23,605 nt of DNA from Spirochaetaceae bacterium (GCA_031258615.1 JAIRMP010000264.1:1-23605), one strand, 5' to 3'; positions 8,433 to 16,260 are shown, numbered from the stretch's first letter. Notes: generated by a model not told the origin, from the sequence alone. Numbers and translations are program-made.

Positions 8433-9803
8433 TTATGTATTGCTGAATATTTGGAAGCCGGCATACGCTTCCGCCTTGTGCTCGGACAGGTCAAGACCTA
8501 CCAGCTCTTCCTTTGGACTAACCCGGAGGCCAAAAATAGCCTTGATCACGAGGAACAGGATAAGGCTCGTGACGACCGCCCAGGCGCCTACAGCCAGGAT
8601 ACCGATAAGCTGTATGCCAAGCTGACCAAAACCGCCGCCGTGGAGGAGCCCAATGATCCCGTCATCCGGGGCGTTGGCCCAGATGCCGACGGCGATCGTG
8701 CCGAAAATGCCGCATACGCAATGCACGGAAACCGCGCCCACCGGATCGTCAACTTTGAGAACCTTGTCGATAAATTCCACCGCCAGTACCACGAGAACTC
8801 CCGCAATAAGGCCGATGACAACCGCCGCTCCAGGGGAAACAACCCCGCAGGGCGCGGTTATCGCCACAAGGCCCGCAAGAACCCCGTTCAGGGTCATGGA
8901 AGCGTCCGGTTTCTTGAACCAGAGCCATGAGAAGATGAGGGCGCCGGCGGCGCCGGCGGCGGCGCCCAGGGTAGTGGTTACGCAAACCCGGGAAATATTG
9001 ATGCCGCTCCATATACTGCCCCCGCCCAGGGATGTAAGGGTAGAAGCGCCGTTAAAGCCGAACCATCCGAAGAATAAAAGAAGCACGCCCAACGCCGCGT
9101 ACGGGATGTTATGACCGGGAAACGCCTTGACGGAAATTTTCCCGTCCGATCCTCTTATATACTTCCCAATCCTGGGGCCTAGCACTCCTGCGCCCATCAA
9201 GGCGGCCCAGCCGCCTACGGAATGTACCACTGTGGAACCGGCAAAGTCGTGGAAACCGAGTTTGGCAAGCCAGCCGTCGCCGCTCCATGCCCAGTGACCT
9301 GAAATGGGGTAGATAAAGGCTGAGATAAAGCAGGTGTAGATCAGGTAAGACTTGAACTGGGTACGCTCCGCCATTGCCCCGGAAACTATGGTAGCCGAGG
9401 TCGCGGCGAAGACCACTTGGAAAAACCAGTTTCTGTACACCTCCGCGTTTTCCTGGGTCAGTTCCATCTGGTTAAAGAAAAACTGGTCCGTCCCGATAAG
9501 GCCGCCCAGCGCGTCCTTTCCGTACATGAAGCCCCAGCCGAGGGCCCAGTACACAATGGCGCCGAAGCAGAAGTCCATCACGTTTTTCATCGTGATGTTG
9601 GTGGCGTTTTTTGCCCTCGTAAGCCCCGTTTCAACCAGCGCAAAGCCGGCCTGCATGATGAACACGAGAATGGCGCCTATGAATAGCCACACCACATCCA
9701 GAGAAAATCCCAGACTCTCAATACTTTCCTGCGCAAAGACGGAACCGGAGCCAGCCACGACCAGCCCCATCAGCACAGCCGCAATTAACTTTTTTTTTCG
9801 CAT
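8433..9803 (-). CDS. amtB: Ammonium transporter Amt/AmtB
   Basis: This inner-membrane ammonium channel forms trimers regulated by P-II. The 456-aa protein starts at ATG 9803 with an AGGAGG site. Residues 1-24 form a signal peptide ending VFAQ, as in Gram-negative Amt proteins. About eleven membrane helices follow. The conserved opening ALVETGLTRAKNATNITMKN, the YPISGHWAW block and both pore histidines are present (FAGSTVVHSVGG and AVSVHCVCG). The C-terminal cytoplasmic tail (LRVSPKEELVGLDLSEHKAEAY) carries the conserved region that touches P-II. A sigma-54 promoter sits 40 bases upstream, which indicates induction under nitrogen limitation. glnK follows in the same transcript. Confidence 0.97.
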   Translation of the reverse strand: MRKKKLIAAVLMGLVVAGSGSVFAQESIESLGFSLDVVWLFIGAILVFIMQAGFALVETGLTRAKNATNITMKNVMDFCFGAIVYWALGWGFMYGKDALGGLIGTDQFFFNQMELTQENAEVYRNWFFQVVFAATSATIVSGAMAERTQFKSYLIYTCFISAFIYPISGHWAWSGDGWLAKLGFHDFAGSTVVHSVGGWAALMGAGVLGPRIGKYIRGSDGKISVKAFPGHNIPYAALGVLLLFFGWFGFNGASTLTSLGGGSIWSGINISRVCVTTTLGAAAGAAGALIFSWLWFKKPDASMTLNGVLAGLVAITAPCGVVSPGAAVVIGLIAGVLVVLAVEFIDKVLKVDDPVGAVSVHCVCGIFGTIAVGIWANAPDDGIIGLLHGGGFGQLGIQLIGILAVGAWAVVTSLILFLVIKAIFGLRVSPKEELVGLDLSEHKAEAYAGFQIFSNT

Positions 9804-9842
9804 TTTTCCTCCTAATGAGAATTTTTTTTCTGTAAGTTATAA

Positions 9843-9858
9843 AGCAAAAAATGTGCCA
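9843..9858 (-). promoter_or_regulatory. Sigma-54 (-24/-12) promoter of amtB-glnK
   Basis: On the minus strand, TGGCAC (9853-9858), five bases, then TTGCT (9843-9847) match the RpoN consensus TGGCAC-N5-TTGCW exactly. Transcription would start near 9832, leaving a leader of about 30 bases that contains the AGGAGG ribosome site (about 9808-9813). Position, orientation and target gene all fit nitrogen control by an NtrC-type activator. Confidence 0.88.
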
Positions 9859-10170
9859 ATCACTATTACCGCCGGAGAGTTTGCGGCGAATGTCAGATAA
9901 GCTCAACATGGCGCGCCGGGTTGCAGCCTTTTTCGTACAGAGCGCGGGAATTTTTCAAATTAAGTGGATAGTCTGCTTCCAGCCCTTAGCGATCCATAGT
10001 CCCGCCACACTACAATTTTGTAGGCAAGAATAGTATTTATACATAATTGTATGTTTAATCGTTATAAATTCTCAACAATACCGTTATGTAAGTTGTTTAC
10101 GGTCTGGTCCGCCGCGTTCTTCTCAGCGGTCCGTCCTGTTCATTCAGGCGGTTTCAAGTTAAGATGAGGC
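9859..10170. promoter_or_regulatory. Divergent intergenic region between amtB and epmA
   Basis: This stretch has no gene. It holds short inverted repeats that could bind an activator upstream of the sigma-54 promoter: CTACAA-TT-TTGTAG (10010-10023), about 155 bases from the -24 element and thus at typical enhancer distance, and ACATA-ATTG-TATGT (10041-10054). I do not see a clear NtrC-type GCAC/GTGC dyad. The right half (10020-10085) is A+T-rich and must hold the epmA promoter, but no hexamer pair is convincing. Confidence 0.4.
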
Positions 10171-11208
10171 ATGGATTTAGAGATGCTGCGCTCTCGCGCG
10201 GCGATAATACAAAGCGTAAGGCGTTTTTTTGACGGACGCGGTTACCTTGAGCTTGATACGCCGGCGCTTGCGCCGGATTTGATCCCCGAATCGTGCCTTG
10301 AGGTTTTTAAAACAACGCTGCTGCCTGCCGTGAATAGCCGTAAGCAGACGGCCCGCGACTATTGGCTTGTGCCGTCGCCTGAAATCTGGATGAAGAAACT
10401 GATTGCGGAGCACAGGACGGATGTGTACCAGATTTGTAAATGTTTCAGAAACTGTGAATCGTCCGGATTTGCGCATAGTCCCGAATTCACGATGCTCGAA
10501 TACTATACTATGGATGCGGATTATACCGATTCGCTTGATATAACCGAGGACTTGTTCGATGCGCTTGCCTGCGGCGGCGCGGAAACGCTGGAGCCGCCCT
10601 TTGCGCGGTGGACTATGGATGAGGCTTTCTCCCGGCTTGCCGGTTTCAGCCTGACGGAAGCCCTTGAAAACGGGACTCTGCTCCGCGAGGCCCGCCGCCT
10701 TGGCCTTGAACCGCCTGCCGGATCAGGAGACGGTGATATTTACAACCTGTTATTTATCCACGCGGTTGAGCCCCGCCTGCCCAGGGAAAAGCCGCTTGCC
10801 CTGGTTGACTATCCCGCCGCCGTCTCCTGTCTTGCCAAGTTGAATACCGGGGGCGATGCAGCCGGGGCGGGGGGCTGTCCCGTCCCAATGACGAGGCAGC
10901 GCTGGGAATTGTACGTCAACGGCATTGAACTGGCAAACTGTTTTTCGGAAGAAACGGACGCGGAAGAGGTGCGTAAATTTTTTTTGTCGGAGCAGGAAGA
11001 AAAGACCCGCCGCGCCGCCGTGCCCCACAAGGTTGACGGCGATTACTGGAAAACATTTTTGCCTCGAAAGGCAGCGGACGGCGCCCTGCTGCCCTTCCCG
11101 CGCTGTTCCGGCGTAGCGCTCGGCCTTGACCGCCTCATCATGGCGCTTACCGGCCGCGGCGCTATTGATGCCGTAATCCCCTTCCCGATGGAACCGCTTT
11201 TGTCGTAA
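10171..11208 (+). CDS. epmA: EF-P lysine lysyltransferase EpmA-like (GenX/PoxA, class II lysyl-tRNA synthetase paralogue)
   Basis: EpmA attaches (R)-beta-lysine to a conserved lysine of elongation factor P, which relieves ribosome stalling at polyproline. The 345-aa protein has only the class II synthetase catalytic core and lacks the N-terminal anticodon-binding domain of LysRS, as in GenX. Motif 1 is near FFDGRGYLELDTPALAP. Motif 2 is QICKCFRNCESSGFAHSPEF followed by TMLEYYTMDADY. The WELYVNGIELANCFSEETD block is typical of this family. Motif 3 is SGVALGLDRLIMAL near the C-terminus. ATG 10171 has GATGAGG as a ribosome site. The EpmB aminomutase and EF-P genes are not in the window, so the exact substrate (lysine or beta-lysine) is inferred. 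Confidence 0.92.
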   Translation: MDLEMLRSRAAIIQSVRRFFDGRGYLELDTPALAPDLIPESCLEVFKTTLLPAVNSRKQTARDYWLVPSPEIWMKKLIAEHRTDVYQICKCFRNCESSGFAHSPEFTMLEYYTMDADYTDSLDITEDLFDALACGGAETLEPPFARWTMDEAFSRLAGFSLTEALENGTLLREARRLGLEPPAGSGDGDIYNLLFIHAVEPRLPREKPLALVDYPAAVSCLAKLNTGGDAAGAGGCPVPMTRQRWELYVNGIELANCFSEETDAEEVRKFFLSEQEEKTRRAAVPHKVDGDYWKTFLPRKAADGALLPFPRCSGVALGLDRLIMALTGRGAIDAVIPFPMEPLLS

Positions 11209-11279
11209 AGGTGGTCGCCATGGTATGCTGACACATACCCCTCTTTTCACTTAGAAAAATTATGGCGCAATGCGCCCCC

Positions 11280-11308
11280 TTGTCATAGTTTTTTTTCTCT
11301 GGTATACT
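11280..11308 (+). promoter_or_regulatory. Extended -10 promoter of the TPR-protein gene
   Basis: TTGTCA (11280-11285) and TATACT (11303-11308) are 17 bases apart, and a TGG preceding the -10 makes it an extended -10. The predicted start near 11315 leaves about 26 bases before ATG 11341, with a GGGAGGG ribosome site (about 11331-11337). A second TATAAT at 11317-11322 lacks a good -35. Confidence 0.65.
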
Positions 11309-11340
11309 TATTATGATATAATTATTCATGGGAGGGAAAA

Positions 11341-12420
11341 ATGAATAACAGTACACTTGGGGCAAAATTTATGCTATTTGTTTTTGCGTTTACCGTGCTG
11401 GCTTCCGCCGGTATCAACGCACAAGTTCACAACAAAGACTACTACTACGAACGGGCCCGCTGGAGATCGGCGACGGGTGACAATGCCGGAGCTCTGGATG
11501 ACTTGAATCTGGCATTAACACTAGCTCCTGATGATCCGCATCTCTACAATACACGTGGTATTGTTTATGAGAAACGTGGCGATTATACCGCCGCGCGCGC
11601 CGACTATGAACATGCATTGCGGCTCAATCCTGATTCGGCAGAGGCAAAGCACAACATTAACAACCTGAACGAAAAACTGAGTGGTATGAATTTGGTCAAT
11701 GCCGGAACCGTACCCACGGGCTATACACAGCCTGCGCCTGCTCAGCAGACGACTTACGTGCCGGCGCGGCCTGTACAGCAGCAGCGCTACACGCCGGTAC
11801 GGTCACCACAACAGGAAGTAGCCGCACAGGTACGGGTTGCACAGCAGCAAAGCTATGCGCCGGCTCAATCAGCTCAGCAGGCGACTTACCCGCCAGCGCG
11901 GCCTGTACAGCAGGTAACTTATGGATCGTTACCGCCTGCCACTCATACGGAAAATATAAATTTTCTGAATACCTCCGCTGTAAGCTACAGTCGTTCCGGT
12001 ATGAATATAGGGTTGTTTCGTCAAACCGGAACGCCTGTGGTAAACGACTATGGTAATGTTTTACAGCCGGCAGCCTTACGGACAGACGCAGGCGTCTACG
12101 GTCAGACCCCGTACAGAGCGCCCGCCCATAAAACATTTGTGGATGCCGCCGCCGAAAACAACAATAATTACGGTATAATGCTGAACAGTTCAGGACGCTT
12201 TGAAGAGGCTGTCGTAAAGTTTACCGAAGCGATAGAGATATACCCTGAATATGCGATCGCGTACAACAACCGCGGCGTTGCCTATGCGTCTACAGGCGAC
12301 TTTGTACGGGCGACCGAGGACTTCATCAAGGCTCTGCGTATCAACCCGTACTACTACGATGCCCAGGTAAATTATAAGCGCATAAACGGAAACGTGAGTG
12401 TGGCGGCGGTAACCGAATAG
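11341..12420 (+). CDS. Exported TPR-repeat protein with Pro/Ala/Gln-rich linker
   Basis: This 359-aa protein probably acts outside the cytoplasm. Residues 1-28 look like a signal peptide (LFVFAFTVLASAGINAQ, cleavage after NAQ or INA). Two TPR motifs follow (ARWRSATGDNAGALDDLNLA and TRGIVYEKRGDYTAARADYE, with the tail ALRLNPDSAEAKHNI). A low-complexity middle of about 70 residues repeats the theme QQ-x-TY-x-PARPVQQ. A second TPR pair lies at the C-terminus (GRFEEAVVKFTEAIEIYPEY, then RGVAYASTGDFVRATEDFIK). TPRs mediate protein contacts; the partner is unknown. It has its own promoter and a long hairpin after the stop, so it is probably monocistronic. Confidence 0.85.
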   Translation: MNNSTLGAKFMLFVFAFTVLASAGINAQVHNKDYYYERARWRSATGDNAGALDDLNLALTLAPDDPHLYNTRGIVYEKRGDYTAARADYEHALRLNPDSAEAKHNINNLNEKLSGMNLVNAGTVPTGYTQPAPAQQTTYVPARPVQQQRYTPVRSPQQEVAAQVRVAQQQSYAPAQSAQQATYPPARPVQQVTYGSLPPATHTENINFLNTSAVSYSRSGMNIGLFRQTGTPVVNDYGNVLQPAALRTDAGVYGQTPYRAPAHKTFVDAAAENNNNYGIMLNSSGRFEEAVVKFTEAIEIYPEYAIAYNNRGVAYASTGDFVRATEDFIKALRINPYYYDAQVNYKRINGNVSVAAVTE

Positions 12421-12485
12421 ACGGCGCTTGTGCGGCCTGGCGTTGGGGGCCGTACAAGCGCCGTTAGGCTGCCCGTAATTTTTTT
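12421..12485 (+). terminator. Long hairpin after the TPR-protein gene, probable terminator
   Basis: A 17-bp stem with one G-U pair (12421-12437 with 12448-12464, loop of 10) begins directly after the stop codon. A run of seven T residues (12479-12485) follows, but 14 bases beyond the stem, so the spacing is not classical. It could also stabilise the transcript end. Confidence 0.6.
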
Positions 12486-12634
12486 ATGTTCCTGCCGGGC
12501 ACGCCGGTGGGCTTTATGTCCCCGGATTTTGGAACAACTCCGTATAACAAAACTGCAAGCGCGGCAGGCGCTGCTATGGTACTCCCCCGTGTTGCGGTGT
12601 TACCATGCGGAAACCCATGTAAAGGAGGGCTGCC

Positions 12635-14230
12635 ATGAAAGATGTCCTTACCCTGCCGGCTGTTTTTCAGAATAACATGATCCTACAGCGGCAAAAACCC
12701 GTTCGGGTTTGGGGAACAGGCCCGGCGCGGAGTTTCGTGCGGGCGGCGCTTGACGGCGTGGAGGCCTCATGCGCCGCGGGGGAGGACGGCGGCTGGGAAC
12801 TCCGCTTCCCGCCTATGGAGGCGTCCTCCGGGTCAACCCTTACCCTGTTCTGTAACGATCAACCGGCGCGTTCATTTGAAAATGTCGCGGTGGGAGAAGT
12901 CTGGGTGGCAGGCGGTCAGTCCAACATGGAATTCGCGCTCCGCTACGAACGCCGGCGCCGGGAGGTTTTCCGCCGCCCCGCCGATCCGTTGCTCCGGTAC
13001 TACGAGGTTCCCAAACGAAGCTGGGACGGACAGCGGGAGGGGGACCCCTTTACCGGCGGCGATTTTTCAGGCCAGGGGGTATGGCGTCATTTCTGCGGGG
13101 AAAACGCCCCGCTCTTTTCGGCGGCGGCCTACTACTTCGCGGCCCGGCTGCGGGAAGAGCTGGGAGCAAACGTCCCTGCCGGCATCATCAGCTGCAACTG
13201 GAGCGGCAGTCCCGCCTTTGCCTGGATAGGTGAGGATGACCTGCGCTCCGATAGGGAACTGTCCCATTTCTGGACGGAATACCACGACAGGATAGAGGCT
13301 CAGGACGGCGAAGCCTACGTGAGGGCGTACGAAAAGTCCCAAGCTGAAGGCCGCTCCCCGCTGATGAGGGCAGCCTACGACCTCTATATGCGGGGCAGGA
13401 TACCTGTCTGGATGGGAGACGCCCTGAAAAAAGTAGACCCCGGCTTTTTCGAGCTACAGCTTGAAGGCCCGCGTGACCCCTGGCGTCCCTGCGGGCTCTA
13501 CTCAACTATGGTATCGGCCATCGCCGGCTATAGCTGCCGGGGCGTCATCTGGTACCAGGGCGAGGGGGACGATGCCCGCCCGGAACAGTACGCCCGGCTG
13601 TTCAGCCTGGTGATACAGAGCTGGCGGCAGGCTTGGGGGGACGGGCTTCCTTTCATCTTTGCCCAGCTTGCCGCTTTTGAGCGGGATCACTTTCAGCGGG
13701 GAGACAGCTTCCCCGAACTGCGCCGTCAGCAGGAACTGACGGCGGACGCCGTGCCTCTCACCTGGATGATCTGCGCGATAGACGCGGGTGAACGGTTCAA
13801 CATACACCCCGGCAGCAAGGGGCCCGTGGGGGAGCGCCTGGCGGCGGCGGCCCTGGCGCAGGTCTACGGCCTTGACATCCCCTGGCGCTCTCCACGGGCG
13901 CGGGAGGTCTTCTGCCACCCGGACGGAACTGTCCGCGTCAGGTTTGACGGCTGCTACGGCGGCCTCCTGATTCGGGGAGGCCGGCTAAAGGGGCGCTGCC
14001 TCAAGCTCTTTTCCCGGAACGTTGAAATGAAGCGGTTCGACGCCCATACCGAGGGGGACACGCTGGTTATCAAACCGCCGGGACGGCGCGGCGCTGACAT
14101 AGACGCGGTACATTACGCCTGGGAGCCTTACACGAGGGCGAACCTGTTTAACGCCGAAGGCTTCCCCGCGCTGCCCTTTCGCCTGACAAGGGGAGACGAT
14201 TCCGTCTGGCGGCGGGACAAATCATCTTAA
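12635..14230 (+). CDS. Sialate O-acetylesterase-like SGNH hydrolase
   Basis: Members of this family remove O-acetyl groups from sialic acids or plant-type glycans. The 531-aa protein starts at ATG 12635 with AGGAGGG as a strong ribosome site. The catalytic Ser96 lies in GGQSNMEF (SGNH block I). The central block SCNWSGSPAFAWI and the GVIWYQGEGDDARPEQY segment are characteristic of the family. The IDAGERFNIHPGSKGPVGER region carries the family's Asp and His (Asp383, His391). No signal peptide is visible, so it appears cytosolic, unlike many homologues. An N-terminal beta-sandwich (MILQRQKPVRVWG) precedes the hydrolase domain. In a gut organism, degradation of acetylated host or plant glycans is plausible but inferred. 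Confidence 0.88.
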   Translation: MKDVLTLPAVFQNNMILQRQKPVRVWGTGPARSFVRAALDGVEASCAAGEDGGWELRFPPMEASSGSTLTLFCNDQPARSFENVAVGEVWVAGGQSNMEFALRYERRRREVFRRPADPLLRYYEVPKRSWDGQREGDPFTGGDFSGQGVWRHFCGENAPLFSAAAYYFAARLREELGANVPAGIISCNWSGSPAFAWIGEDDLRSDRELSHFWTEYHDRIEAQDGEAYVRAYEKSQAEGRSPLMRAAYDLYMRGRIPVWMGDALKKVDPGFFELQLEGPRDPWRPCGLYSTMVSAIAGYSCRGVIWYQGEGDDARPEQYARLFSLVIQSWRQAWGDGLPFIFAQLAAFERDHFQRGDSFPELRRQQELTADAVPLTWMICAIDAGERFNIHPGSKGPVGERLAAAALAQVYGLDIPWRSPRAREVFCHPDGTVRVRFDGCYGGLLIRGGRLKGRCLKLFSRNVEMKRFDAHTEGDTLVIKPPGRRGADIDAVHYAWEPYTRANLFNAEGFPALPFRLTRGDDSVWRRDKSS

Positions 14231-14508
14231 CTTATGGAGGAAAACAAACGAGGTTCCGGACGCGGCGCGGCTTAGGAACTGTGCGGAAATAACATGACCA
14301 AACGGTCATGTTATTTCCTAATTGCATAAGCAATTAAAATAAAATGCTGTGCATTTTATTTATGCACAGTTCCTTACCGTGAGTCCCGGTTTTATCGACA
14401 CACATTCCCACAACAACTTTTACGGGGTTGCAATGTTCCCTGAATAATCTTAAGGGTGAAATTATCACTGATGAACAACAAATCTTTTGTTCAACGCGGG
14501 ATGACTCC
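14231..14508. other. Intergenic region between convergent genes
   Basis: Besides the junction element, this holds a 13-codon frame, ATG 14235 to TAG 14276, which looks like a chance frame or a scrap of a lost gene. It also holds a weak dyad TGAACAA / TTGTTCA (about 14472-14492) near the end of the peptidase gene. I see no further gene. Confidence 0.35.
14274..14374. repeat. Four-way-junction palindromic element (AGGAACTGTGC family)
   Basis: AGGAACTGTGC (14274-14284) pairs with GCACAGTTCCT (14364-14374), a perfect 11-bp outer stem. Inside are three perfect hairpins placed end to end: 15 bp (14285-14299 with 14304-14318, loop AAAC), 7 bp (14319-14325 with 14330-14336, loop ATAA) and 11 bp (14337-14347 with 14351-14361, loop TGT). 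Only two bases (14362-14363) are unpaired at the junction. It lies between convergent genes and could end transcription from both sides. It has no tRNA sequence hallmarks. It may be a small non-autonomous mobile element. Confidence 0.8.
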
Positions 14509-15465
14509 TTAGCTCTTGGCGTACGTTCGGCGTATGCCGGCGCAGCCTGGCATGCACAACTCGACAGCAAACTGAACTACACTTTCAAAGTTGTTGCCGT
14601 CAAGCCGGGCGGCCGTATCCTCCGGGCTGTTCAACAGACGCCAGGTTTTGGGAATATGTTCCACGCCGCGCCGCTGCCGCTGTTCGCCGGAGATGAGCGC
14701 GTTGACGTACAGGTCATTTCTGCGGACGATCACGGAAAAGTCCGCCGCCTCTTTTTCGGGCAGCACCGTTATCGTCTGGGCCGCCATGCCGGCCCGCAAA
14801 AAACCGGCGTCGTCTGAAAAGGGCGTAGGCAGCAGCAGAAAACGCCCGTCAAGGCTGTTCTTTGCTGCCCCGATCGCCCTTAGCTGAAGCTGCCGGAGGC
14901 GGTTTTTAAGCGGAGCAACCTCCCCGCTGTGGAAATTCTTCAACAGATGTCCCGCCGTTTTGGAAATTATCAGCGTATCGCCCCGCCCGCACGCGTCAAA
15001 AATAAAAAACCAGCCGGTTTCCAGTCCCACCCTGCCGAGACCCTGCGCAAGCAGGTATGACCCCTGAGACTTTATTCCTTCGCCGCTCATCAGCTCCTCC
15101 TTGTCCGTGAAGATGATGAGCCATTCCCCGGCGGCGCGGCCTCGCAGGCGGAGCGCGGCCTCTATCAACATGAAAACGGCAGCCCCGTTATCGTTAGCTC
15201 CCGGGCTGCCCTGTGTCCTGTCGTAATGCGCGGCCAGGACAACCGGCCCCCTTTTTTCCCCCGCTCGCAGCGTGTACGACTGGGACGCGACAAAGATATG
15301 CCGTTTACCCGCGATATTAACGACGGAAACAGGCAGTTTCATCTCATCAAGCAGCGACATCAGCACGTCAAACCTGTCGTTTTTTGTATCGATAAAGTCG
15401 TTAAAACGGTGGTAAGGCGGGGAGGGCTTGCCGGAGTTGACCGTTCCCTCTCTAGGAACGGACAT
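14509..15465 (-). CDS. M28-family metallopeptidase-like protein
   Basis: This is probably a zinc-dependent aminopeptidase. The 318-aa protein has the order of likely metal ligands seen in M28: HYDRTQGSPGANDNGAA (His and the bridging Asp), FTDKEELMSGEG (catalytic/ligand Glu), FDACGRGDTLI (Asp), and a C-terminal HIPKTWRLLNSPEDTA (final His). No signal peptide is visible, so it is probably cytosolic. ATG 15465 overlaps the infA stop as TAATG, which points to translational coupling. The peptidase substrate is unknown. The weaker point is that the second Glu-Glu pair context is not the most typical; a non-peptidase M28-fold role is possible. Confidence 0.8.
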   Translation of the reverse strand: MSVPREGTVNSGKPSPPYHRFNDFIDTKNDRFDVLMSLLDEMKLPVSVVNIAGKRHIFVASQSYTLRAGEKRGPVVLAAHYDRTQGSPGANDNGAAVFMLIEAALRLRGRAAGEWLIIFTDKEELMSGEGIKSQGSYLLAQGLGRVGLETGWFFIFDACGRGDTLIISKTAGHLLKNFHSGEVAPLKNRLRQLQLRAIGAAKNSLDGRFLLLPTPFSDDAGFLRAGMAAQTITVLPEKEAADFSVIVRRNDLYVNALISGEQRQRRGVEHIPKTWRLLNSPEDTAARLDGNNFESVVQFAVELCMPGCAGIRRTYAKS

Positions 15466-15689
15466 TACCGCTCGCGGTAAATGATGCGTCCGCGGCTCAG
15501 ATCGTAGGGGGACAACGCGATTTTTACATGATCGCCCGGTACAATCCTGATGTAGTGTTTGCGCATTTTTCCGGAGAGATGGGCAAGTATCAAGTGCCCG
15601 TTCTGGTTGTCGAGTTCCACCCTGAACATGGTGTTAGGTAAGGCCTCTTTTACTACGCCTTCAACCTCTATAGCTTCTTCTTTTGCCAT
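15465..15689 (-). CDS. infA: Translation initiation factor IF-1
   Basis: IF-1 binds the A site of the 30S subunit during initiation. The 74-aa protein is one S1/OB-fold domain with the expected landmarks (AIEVEGVVKEALPNTMFRVE, GHLILAHLSGKMRKHYIRI, GDHVKIALSPYDLSRGRIIYR). Start is ATG 15689; only a weak GAAG precedes it and no true Shine-Dalgarno sequence is seen. A likely promoter -10 ends five bases before the ATG, so the message may be leaderless or nearly so. The stop overlaps the start of the M28 peptidase gene. Confidence 0.96.
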   Translation of the reverse strand: MAKEEAIEVEGVVKEALPNTMFRVELDNQNGHLILAHLSGKMRKHYIRIVPGDHVKIALSPYDLSRGRIIYRER

Positions 15690-15694
15690 GCTTC

Positions 15695-15724
15695 AATCTA
15701 ATACTTTTCAAAAAGCGCTGTCAA
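15695..15724 (-). promoter_or_regulatory. Promoter of infA, very close to the start codon
   Basis: On the minus strand, TTGACA (15719-15724) and TAGATT (15695-15700) are separated by 18 bases. The -10 ends five bases before ATG 15689, so transcription would begin at or just inside the start codon. The -35 is perfect. The -10 matches 4 of 6; TATTAG at 15698-15703 is a weaker alternative at 15-base spacing. Confidence 0.5.
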
Positions 15725-15728
15725 TCGG

Positions 15729-15925
15729 GCAGGCCAGCCTGCACCAAACATACGCCAGTAGCCGACTCATTGTCCTTGATATTCGCTGAGCGTGAAAGCA
15801 AGCTGGTTAGCCCCCTCGCTAAGCCATGTAACAACGGTAGGAGTTTGCGGAGACAACCGCTTCGCGGTTGTCCAAGCGCTCAGCGCTTGCGTAGCAAACT
15901 CCGGAGCTCAACGCGTAGCGTTGAG
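15729..15925. repeat. Nested-hairpin repeat of the GGAGTTTGC family (copy 2) with flanking motifs
   Basis: A GCCAGCCTGCACC...CGCTGAGCGTGAAAG unit (15729-15798) is followed by CCCCTCGC-AAGCCATG-type sequence shared with 7800-7838. GGAGTTTGC (15840-15848) pairs with GCAAACTCC (15894-15902). Inside are GACAACCGC-TTC-GCGGTTGTC (15852-15872) and CAAGCGC-TCA-GCGCTTG (15873-15889), back to back. GCTCAACGC-GTA-GCGTTGAGC (15906-15926) lies just outside. The outer stem is that of copy 1 but the inner arms differ. No coding role is supported. Confidence 0.8.
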
Positions 15926-16260
15926 CCAGCCTGCACCGAACATACGCCAATGGCTGAGGACTCGTCCGTGTTATTCGCTGAGCGTGAAAGGTAACGGGTT
16001 ATTAAGAAGGGGGGCACAATTTCCACACCGTTTTCGCAAATCGCCGCCGAATCGCCGCGCCCCCCTACGGCCGCACTTCGTTGCGGCCTACCCCCAATCA
16101 GGGACATCACCGACCCGCGTGTGGGTTGTGCCGCCGGCACAACCCACAGCGGCAAGCCGTAGGCTTGCCACGTCATTGCGAGGCGCGTAGCGCCGAAGCA
16201 ATCCAGTGGGGAAATTATTTGGCTGGATTGCTTCGTACCCTAACGGGTACTCGCAATGAC
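15926..16260. repeat. Long direct repeat, copy A, ending in a four-way-junction element
   Basis: This ~335-base repeat matches copy B at 18069-18400. From about 15992 to 16180 they differ at only a few positions by eye. It contains the hairpins GGCCGCA-CTTCGT-TGCGGCC (about 16071-16090), TGTGGGTTGTGCC-GCC-GGCACAACCCACA (16120-16148) and GGCAAGCC-GTA-GGCTTGCC (16151-16169). It ends in a perfect junction: outer stem GTCATTGCGA / TCGCAATGAC (16172-16181 with 16251-16260), enclosing arms 16182-16194, 16195-16234 and 16235-16250 with no unpaired base between them. GTCATTGCGAG...CTCGCAATGAC palindromes are known as dispersed repeats in several bacteria. Confidence 0.85.

Noticed and set aside
9352..9900. 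182-codon frame antisense to amtB
   Set aside because: Low-complexity translation, opposite to a certain gene, and it crosses the sigma-54 promoter.
12430..12675. 81-codon frame between the TPR and esterase genes
   Set aside because: It overlaps the terminator hairpin and the esterase start, is Arg/Cys-rich, and has no domain or ribosome site.
14274..14374. tRNA or tmRNA gene because of the cloverleaf shape
   Set aside because: It lacks the GTTCRA T-loop, the CCA-side acceptor and an anticodon arm of 5+7 layout. Stems of 15 and 11 bp are wrong for tRNA. The same applies to 16172-16260.
14334..14570. 78-codon minus-strand frame after the M28 gene
   Set aside because: It runs through the junction repeat and the end of the peptidase gene in another frame, with no ribosome site.
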